Notes under the pieces: model-generated
Database searches by the model: none
Told to the model about the DNA's origin: nothing
Seen by the model: the letters and a program-made list of their open reading frames with translations, nothing else
DNA from: Treponema sp.
GTDB taxonomy: Bacteria > Spirochaetota > Spirochaetia > Treponematales > Treponemataceae
Direction of reading: 5' to 3'
Assembly (NCBI GenBank): GCA_024402635.1
Contig: JAKSTJ010000004.1
Location: forward strand, 1 to 64,000
Length of the DNA stretch: 64,000 bases
Made by a program: the position numbers and the translations under genes
In this document: positions 59,410 through 64,000 of the stretch, piece after piece
Layout of the letters: each line of letters opens with the position of its first letter
How positions within the stretch are numbered: position 1 is the stretch's first letter

Positions 59410-60006
59410 ATGATTGTTAAATCTATATATGAAACATCTTATCCTGGTATGTATAAAGTTGCAGGTGATAGTGGTGCAGCTTTTTTTATTAGACCAGAAT
59501 ATTTACCCTTTATTCCCTTTGATACCATAGAAACAAATGTTGAATTTGATGATGAAAAAACTGATATGCTTTTAGATGCAGGACTTGCTTGTGTGGTAGA
59601 ATTAAAGGCTGTTGAATATCTTGCAAGAAGTGAGCAGAGTAGATTTGGATTATCAAGAAAATTAATTGAAAAGAAATATGAAAAAAAATATATAAATATG
59701 GCTCTGGATTTTCTGGAAAGTAAAAAATATTTATCTGATTCACGATTTTCCAGAGCCTGGTTAAATTCAAGAAAAATCAATCATTTTGAAGGAAGAAAAA
59801 AATTACTTATGGAATTGCAATCCAGAGGAATTTCAAAAGAAATAGCAGTTATTGCTGTAGATGAATTTTTTCAGGAAAATGATGAATTGGAAATTTGTAA
59901 AAAAGCTTTAGAAAGGTTTATTAAAAAAGGAAAAACTGATGAAAAACTTTACGAAGCAATGATAAATGCAGGTTTTTCCTGGAAAATGGTAAAAGAAATA
60001 AAATAA
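59410..60006 (+). CDS. recX: RecX-family regulator of RecA
   Basis: 198-residue helical protein. RecX proteins bind along RecA filaments and inhibit or modulate them. The RecX repeats are visible as AVEYLARSEQSRFGLSRKLI (about 68-87), ALDFLESKKYLSDSRFSRAWL (key residues YLSDSRFSR) and GRKKLLMELQSRGIS. The N-terminal 65 residues form an extra beta-rich segment. It is monocistronic after the rpsI terminator. No recA is visible in the window. Confidence 0.88.
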   Translation: MIVKSIYETSYPGMYKVAGDSGAAFFIRPEYLPFIPFDTIETNVEFDDEKTDMLLDAGLACVVELKAVEYLARSEQSRFGLSRKLIEKKYEKKYINMALDFLESKKYLSDSRFSRAWLNSRKINHFEGRKKLLMELQSRGISKEIAVIAVDEFFQENDELEICKKALERFIKKGKTDEKLYEAMINAGFSWKMVKEIK

Positions 60007-60019
60007 ATAGCTGAAATAT

Positions 60020-60043
60020 CCTCGGAAGTTGAGTCTTCCTGGG
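60020..60043 (+). terminator. Possible terminator between recX and the MATE gene
   Basis: GGAAG / CTTCC around a six-base loop, extended past one mismatch by CCT / GGG pairing, then an AATTTATTTTA run. It lies 13 bases after the recX stop and 30 before the convergent MATE stop, a sensible place for a shared terminator, but the stem is imperfect. Confidence 0.45.
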
Positions 60044-60073
60044 GAATTTATTTTATAGTAATAATATACAAGT

Positions 60074-61468
60074 TTATTTTCCAGATACAGCTTTTATTTT
60101 TTTAATCCATTTGCCACTTTTTAGTCTTAAAATGCACCAGACAGCTTTTGCAATCTGATCAAATTTGAGGCAGATATAAATAGCAAATGGTGTCCAGTTA
60201 AAAACAAATCCTGCAAGAATTCCAAGAGGAATTGATAGAATCCATAAGAATATATTGTCTGTAAGCATAAGCATTTTTGTGTCACCGCCACCTCGTAAAA
60301 CACCTTTTGTCATTATGCTGTTTGTTGCCTGAAAAAGAAGAATTAAACTAATGGCATTCATTAATTGTCTGGCAGTTGCGCTGGTTTCTGTACTTACATT
60401 ATATGATTTTATTATAAATGGCCTTATTACAAGTACGCATAAACAGGAAGCTAAACCAAGTAAGAATCCTAAACCTAAAAATCCATATCCTTGAGACATT
60501 GTTTTTTCTTTATTTCCTTCTCCAAGAGTTTGTCCTGTAATAATGGCTCCTGACTGACACACTCCCTGAATAACTACTGTACTCATTTGTTGTGTAACAC
60601 TTGTAATTGCATTTGCTGCAACAAAAACTTGTCCCAGTCTTCCGATTACCATTGCAACTGCATTGTTTCCAAAAGCGAGAATTCCATCACTTATTAAAAC
60701 TGGTATACTGATTCTTATATATTCTCTCAGCATATCTTTTGTTTTAATGAATAAATGTTTAGGTCTGAATCCGATTTTTTTATCTTTAAAAAATAAATAT
60801 CCAAGAATGACTGATGCTTCAAAAATTCTTGCGATTAAAGTTGCAATTGCTGCTCCTGTTATTCCAAGTGCTGGCATTCCTAATTTTCCGAAGATTAATG
60901 TATAATTTGCCAGCAAATTTATAAAGAACGCACCAATTGAAACATAAAGAGGAAGTTTTACTTGTCCCACACTTCTTAATGCAATTGTACAGGTAAGAGA
61001 TAATCCGAGAAAAAAATATGTAAAAATTGAGTAATTTAAATATTTTTTACCAGCCTGTATGATGTTTTCTTCGGTGCTGTACATAGTCATTATTTTTTGA
61101 GGAAAGAATAATGTAATTATGGCAAAAATTAATGCCAGGCTAAAGGTTATTTTTATCATTATGCAGATTGTTTTTTTTAGAGAATAATCTGCATTTTCAG
61201 GTTCAAGTTCTTTCATGCCCCAAAATCTGGAAATTAATACCGAAGCACCCATTCCAATTCCCATACAGAAAATGTGATAAATACTGATAAATGAATTTGC
61301 AAGTGATGTTGCAGAAAGTTCTGTTTCGCCTAATGTTCCAAGCATAATTGTATCCAGCATGTTTACTCCAATAGTAATAAAACTTTGAAGTGCAATTGGA
61401 GCTGCGAGTTTTACAACTTTTTTATAAAAACTGGAATCATGAATAATTAATTTTGAAAAGAAACTCAT
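60074..61468 (-). CDS. MATE-family multidrug/cation antiporter
   Basis: 464-residue integral membrane protein with about 12 membrane segments, the MATE layout. The two halves each begin with a similar region: ALQSFITIGVNMLDTIMLG near residue 27 and SDGILAFGNNAVAMVIGRLG in the second half. Such proteins export drugs or cationic metabolites using Na+ or H+ gradients. A basic C-terminal tail ends it. It lies downstream of the alpha-galactosidase gene on the same strand, separated by the GC-rich hairpin element. The substrate is unknown. Confidence 0.92.
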   Translation of the reverse strand: MSFFSKLIIHDSSFYKKVVKLAAPIALQSFITIGVNMLDTIMLGTLGETELSATSLANSFISIYHIFCMGIGMGASVLISRFWGMKELEPENADYSLKKTICIMIKITFSLALIFAIITLFFPQKIMTMYSTEENIIQAGKKYLNYSIFTYFFLGLSLTCTIALRSVGQVKLPLYVSIGAFFINLLANYTLIFGKLGMPALGITGAAIATLIARIFEASVILGYLFFKDKKIGFRPKHLFIKTKDMLREYIRISIPVLISDGILAFGNNAVAMVIGRLGQVFVAANAITSVTQQMSTVVIQGVCQSGAIITGQTLGEGNKEKTMSQGYGFLGLGFLLGLASCLCVLVIRPFIIKSYNVSTETSATARQLMNAISLILLFQATNSIMTKGVLRGGGDTKMLMLTDNIFLWILSIPLGILAGFVFNWTPFAIYICLKFDQIAKAVWCILRLKSGKWIKKIKAVSGK

Positions 61469-61560
61469 ATAATTTACCTGAAAAATGGAGATATCATTTT
61501 AATGAAAAATTATATTATTTTTTTATTGATTGATGAATAAAGGGTTTTTCTTAGGGGTTT

Positions 61561-61632
61561 TAGGGGGATTGTTCCCCCTAGGCGAGAGGATAGCCGCCAA
61601 CGAAGTGGAGGCGAAAGGGGAGACTTCCCCTT
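61561..61632. repeat. GC-rich triple-hairpin intergenic element
   Basis: Three adjacent inverted repeats in 72 bases: TAGGGGGA/TCCCCCTA with loop TTGT (61561-61580); GCCGCC/GGAGGC with one mismatch (61593-61612); AAGGGGA/TCCCCTT with loop GACT (61615-61632). G-runs continue on the left (GGGTTTTTCTTAGGGG from 61542). The composition is far from the surrounding AT-rich DNA. It resembles small dispersed palindromic repeats (REP/MITE-like). No long T-run follows on either strand. Only one copy is in this window, so being a repeat is inferred. Confidence 0.6.
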
Positions 61633-61640
61633 CCTTATTA

Positions 61641-63851
61641 TTAGAATTTTTCTATATAAATAAGTTTTCCCTGGAAATCACCCCAATCTCTTTTTACTGG
61701 AATTCCTGCATTTTTAAGAGTAAGACCAGTCATTTTAATTTCTGGATTTTGTTCCTGATTTTCATCTGGGAAAGTAATTTTATAAAGAGTATTATCATCC
61801 AGACCATTAATTTTTATAAAACGAGTTTTGTAATTTGGATGATTCATTACCTGTATAAATGTAACAATTGCTTTAGATTTATCTTTAGCGGCAGACATCC
61901 AGCAATCATATTCATTATTCTGGCTGTAACTTGCAATTCTATAATAATCGCCGGTTCTTATAAGATCTCCATAGCGTTTATAAAGTTCAATCTGATGAGG
62001 AATTTGATTTCTTTCTTCATCGGACAATTTTGTAATATCAAGTTCGTAACCAAAAGTTCCGCTTAATGCAACATAACCTCTTGTTTTAAATGGAGTAACT
62101 CGTCCACAGGCATGATTTGGACAAACTGAAACGTGAGCTCCCATTGTACTTAAAGGATAAACAATTGAAGTTCCTTCCTGAATGCTTAATCTTTCAATTG
62201 CATCTGTATCATCTGAACACCAGATTTGTGGGCTGTAAAAGAACATTCCAGGATCAAATCGTGCACCACCACCGCTGCAGTTTTCCAATAAGAGATTTGG
62301 GAATTCTGTAATTAATTTTTCCTGCATTCTGTATAAAGCAAGAACATATCTGTGATAGAATTCTCCCATTTGGTCAGATGGAAGATTAATACTTCCAATG
62401 TCTGCCAGCTGTCGGTTCATGTCCCATTTTACATATTCAATATTTGCTGAACGTAGAATTTTGGCCACAGCTTCATAGGCATATTCTTCGACTTCTTTTC
62501 TTGTAATGTCCAGTACAAGTTGCTGACGGCTCATTCCAGGTTCTCTTTCTGGAATTTGAATTGCCCAGTCTGGATGAGTTCTGTATAAATCTGAATCTGG
62601 TGAAATCATTTCTGGTTCAAACCAGATTCCAAATTTAAGTCCCAGTTTATTTACTTCAGAAACAAGATATTTTAATCCGCCTTTAAGCTTGTTTTCGTTT
62701 ACAATCCAGTCTCCAAGTGATGAATCATCTGAACTTCTATGGCCAAACCAACCGTCATCCATAACCAGCATTTCTATTTTATTTTTACTTGCTTCTTTTG
62801 CAATGGATAAAAGTTTTTCTGTGTCAAAATTAAAATATGTTGCTTCCCAGTTATTTATTAAGACCGGTCTTTCTTTAAGTCGATATTCTGATCTGATTAG
62901 GTGATTTCTATATAAATCGTGGAAAGTTTGACTCATTTTGTTAATTCCCTGATTTGAATAAACCAGAACAGCCTGTGGTGTGTAAAAAGTTTCGCCAGGA
63001 TTTAATTTCCAGCTGAAATTTTCCGGATTAATACCCATTACTATTCGTAAGGAATTAAATTGACTTTTTTGAACGTCTGCAACAAAGTTTCCTGAATAGA
63101 TAAAGTTTAAGCCATAAACGGAACCTGTGTTTTCATCTGCTTTATTTTCAAGAATTGCAATAAATGGATGTTCCTGATGACTGGTTTCTCCTCTCATAGA
63201 AACAACTCCCTGTTTTCCCATATGAATTGGATGACGGTCAATGTGACGTTCTCTAGCCCAGCTTCCGTGAAGGGTAATCATATCGTAATTATTATCATCC
63301 ATATCAAAACTTGCGGATAAAGCTTTTTTTATGTATACAGGATTCTTTCCTTTTGTATTTTTAATTTTTGTATAGCGAATTACAGCATCCAGTTCTTCGA
63401 AAACTGTATACATTAAACTAACTTCGATTCCTAAAACTTCATCTGTTGTTATGATTTCAAGAACCTGAGATTTTGAATTTCTGTCAAATACAGCTGGAAG
63501 TCCGGGTATTGTTTGTGTTCCCTCTGAAATTTTATAATCTTTGTATTTTAATTCTACACCATTGTTTCCGTTGTTATTGTAAATGGAAAGAGCGGATTCT
63601 CTGAAATCTCCCACACCGTCTGTTGGTAATTCCTGTGGAAGGAAATCTAAAAGAGAATGTTTTTCTCTAAAAACTTCACCAGAACTGAATCCATATTCCA
63701 TTTGTCTTGTTAAATAGCTTATGTCATCATTTCCAATTTTACTTCCATAATAAGAATGTGCTAAATATCCTTTTTCTGAAATTGTAATACAATAGGTGGA
63801 ATTTGGAGTATCAATTCTAAAAGTTTTGAATTCTTTGTTGAATGTTATCAT
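61641..63851 (-). CDS. GH36 alpha-galactosidase
   Basis: 736-residue cytoplasmic-type GH36 enzyme without a signal peptide; it releases alpha-1,6-galactose from raffinose-type oligosaccharides or galactomannan fragments. An N-terminal beta-sandwich (about 1-310) is followed by the catalytic barrel: VMDDGWFGHRSSDD, KFGIWFEPEMISPDSDLY (key residues WFEPEM), nucleophile Asp477 in KWDMNR, the ENCSGGGARFD substrate loop and the acid/base aspartate in CSDDTDAIERL (Asp547/548). Length and motif positions match bacterial AgaA-type enzymes closely. Absence of a signal implies imported oligosaccharides. Confidence 0.96.
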   Translation of the reverse strand: MITFNKEFKTFRIDTPNSTYCITISEKGYLAHSYYGSKIGNDDISYLTRQMEYGFSSGEVFREKHSLLDFLPQELPTDGVGDFRESALSIYNNNGNNGVELKYKDYKISEGTQTIPGLPAVFDRNSKSQVLEIITTDEVLGIEVSLMYTVFEELDAVIRYTKIKNTKGKNPVYIKKALSASFDMDDNNYDMITLHGSWARERHIDRHPIHMGKQGVVSMRGETSHQEHPFIAILENKADENTGSVYGLNFIYSGNFVADVQKSQFNSLRIVMGINPENFSWKLNPGETFYTPQAVLVYSNQGINKMSQTFHDLYRNHLIRSEYRLKERPVLINNWEATYFNFDTEKLLSIAKEASKNKIEMLVMDDGWFGHRSSDDSSLGDWIVNENKLKGGLKYLVSEVNKLGLKFGIWFEPEMISPDSDLYRTHPDWAIQIPEREPGMSRQQLVLDITRKEVEEYAYEAVAKILRSANIEYVKWDMNRQLADIGSINLPSDQMGEFYHRYVLALYRMQEKLITEFPNLLLENCSGGGARFDPGMFFYSPQIWCSDDTDAIERLSIQEGTSIVYPLSTMGAHVSVCPNHACGRVTPFKTRGYVALSGTFGYELDITKLSDEERNQIPHQIELYKRYGDLIRTGDYYRIASYSQNNEYDCWMSAAKDKSKAIVTFIQVMNHPNYKTRFIKINGLDDNTLYKITFPDENQEQNPEIKMTGLTLKNAGIPVKRDWGDFQGKLIYIEKF

Positions 63852-63939
63852 GTTAAAATCCTGCTTTATTTTTATTTAAAATTAAGTAAATTTAGTTTTA
63901 TATTTAGTTTAACAATAATAAAAATAAAATCAAGGTTTA

Positions 63940-63970
63940 AAATAAACGGCTAAGATAGCGCTGTTTATTT
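63940..63970 (-). terminator. Hairpin upstream of the alpha-galactosidase gene, probable terminator
   Basis: AAATAAAC (63940-63947) pairs with GTTTATTT (63963-63970), with inner GCTA/TAGC pairs around an AGA loop. On the minus strand the stem runs into TTTATTTTAAACC. It overlaps the stop codon of the presumed upstream gene at the window edge, so it probably ends that transcript. Confidence 0.55.
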
Positions 63971-64000
63971 TAACTCGAGTTTTTTCAAAACTCTGTTTAT
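63965..64000 (-). CDS. Probable C-terminal codons of an upstream gene (partial)
   Basis: Read on the minus strand from 64000, one frame gives INRVLKKLELK and a TAA stop at 63967-63965, right where a terminator-like hairpin begins. Eleven codons are far too few to identify a product. The reading rests only on the position of the stop relative to the hairpin and the plausible Lys/Leu-rich end. Confidence 0.35.
   Translation of the reverse strand: MNRVLKKLELK

Noticed and set aside
61530-62066. 178-codon plus-strand reading frame across the alpha-galactosidase end
   Set aside because: Its first part crosses the GC-rich hairpin element and the rest is antisense to the conserved GH36 C-terminus. 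The translation is compositionally implausible and no ribosome site fits.

Overview
The window is AT-rich chromosomal DNA that looks like a host-associated (rumen or gut) Treponema-like spirochaete. This rests on many lipoproteins with relaxed lipoboxes, a conserved-looking adenylate cyclase/FecR gene pair, a spoVG / tRNA-Gln / ctc string, a DUF115 (Maf-like) protein, and plant-polysaccharide enzymes (two GH10 xylanases, one GH36 alpha-galactosidase). The assignment is inference from gene content; no rRNA is present to confirm it. I see no phage, transposase, integrase or CRISPR array.

Layout. 1-5096 (minus): a partial tRNA-Arg and a complete SUF iron-sulfur operon, sufCBDSU. 5097-10130 (plus): a structured leader, rplU-rpmA, then obgE-nadD-yqeK-LCP/LytR_C-rsfS. 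10159-12559: an extremely acidic small protein (minus), then ispE-spoVG-tRNA-Gln-rplY (plus). 12579-19510 (plus): tilS, a TPR-like exported protein, an HtrA-like lipoprotease and lepA. 19507-26615 (minus): a Maf-like DUF115 protein, a PpiD/SurA-like chaperone, ddl, murE and an HD-GYP protein. 26726-27127: queD. 27138-32744 (minus): two tandem GH10 xylanase lipoproteins, hisF-hisH and a small membrane protein. 32857-36135: an OmpA-domain protein, a RecQ-family helicase (minus) and a membrane-anchored PD-(D/E)XK nuclease-like protein. 36175-41606 (minus): the polyamine transporter potABCD, then azlCD. 41709-57978 (plus): a six-gene, roughly 16.3 kb operon. 58054-60006 (plus): a small membrane protein, rplM-rpsI with a strong promoter and structured leader, and recX. 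60074-63851 (minus): a MATE transporter, a GC-rich triple-hairpin element, and the alpha-galactosidase. The right edge holds the probable last codons of another minus-strand gene.

The best candidate for an undescribed system is the 41709-57978 operon. It encodes a class III nucleotide cyclase with a periplasmic sensor region, a FecR-domain protein with Fn3-like modules, an outer-membrane-barrel-like protein with a nine-copy 17-residue acidic spacer, and three large lipoproteins carrying InlB/MucBP-like, beta-helix, LRR-like and GLUG repeats. Every junction overlaps, abuts or lies within a few bases, so the six proteins are probably made together. A reasonable hypothesis is a cAMP-linked envelope sensing and surface-adhesion module. 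The components are recognisable families; the assembly and its job are inference.

Most of the rest is housekeeping. Several transcription signals are legible: good terminators after rpmA, rsfS, rplY, hisF, the upstream xylanase, azlD and rpsI, and near-consensus promoters for rplM and ispE. Others are candidates only: a terminator-like hairpin inside the start of the Maf-like gene and structured leaders upstream of rplU and rplM.
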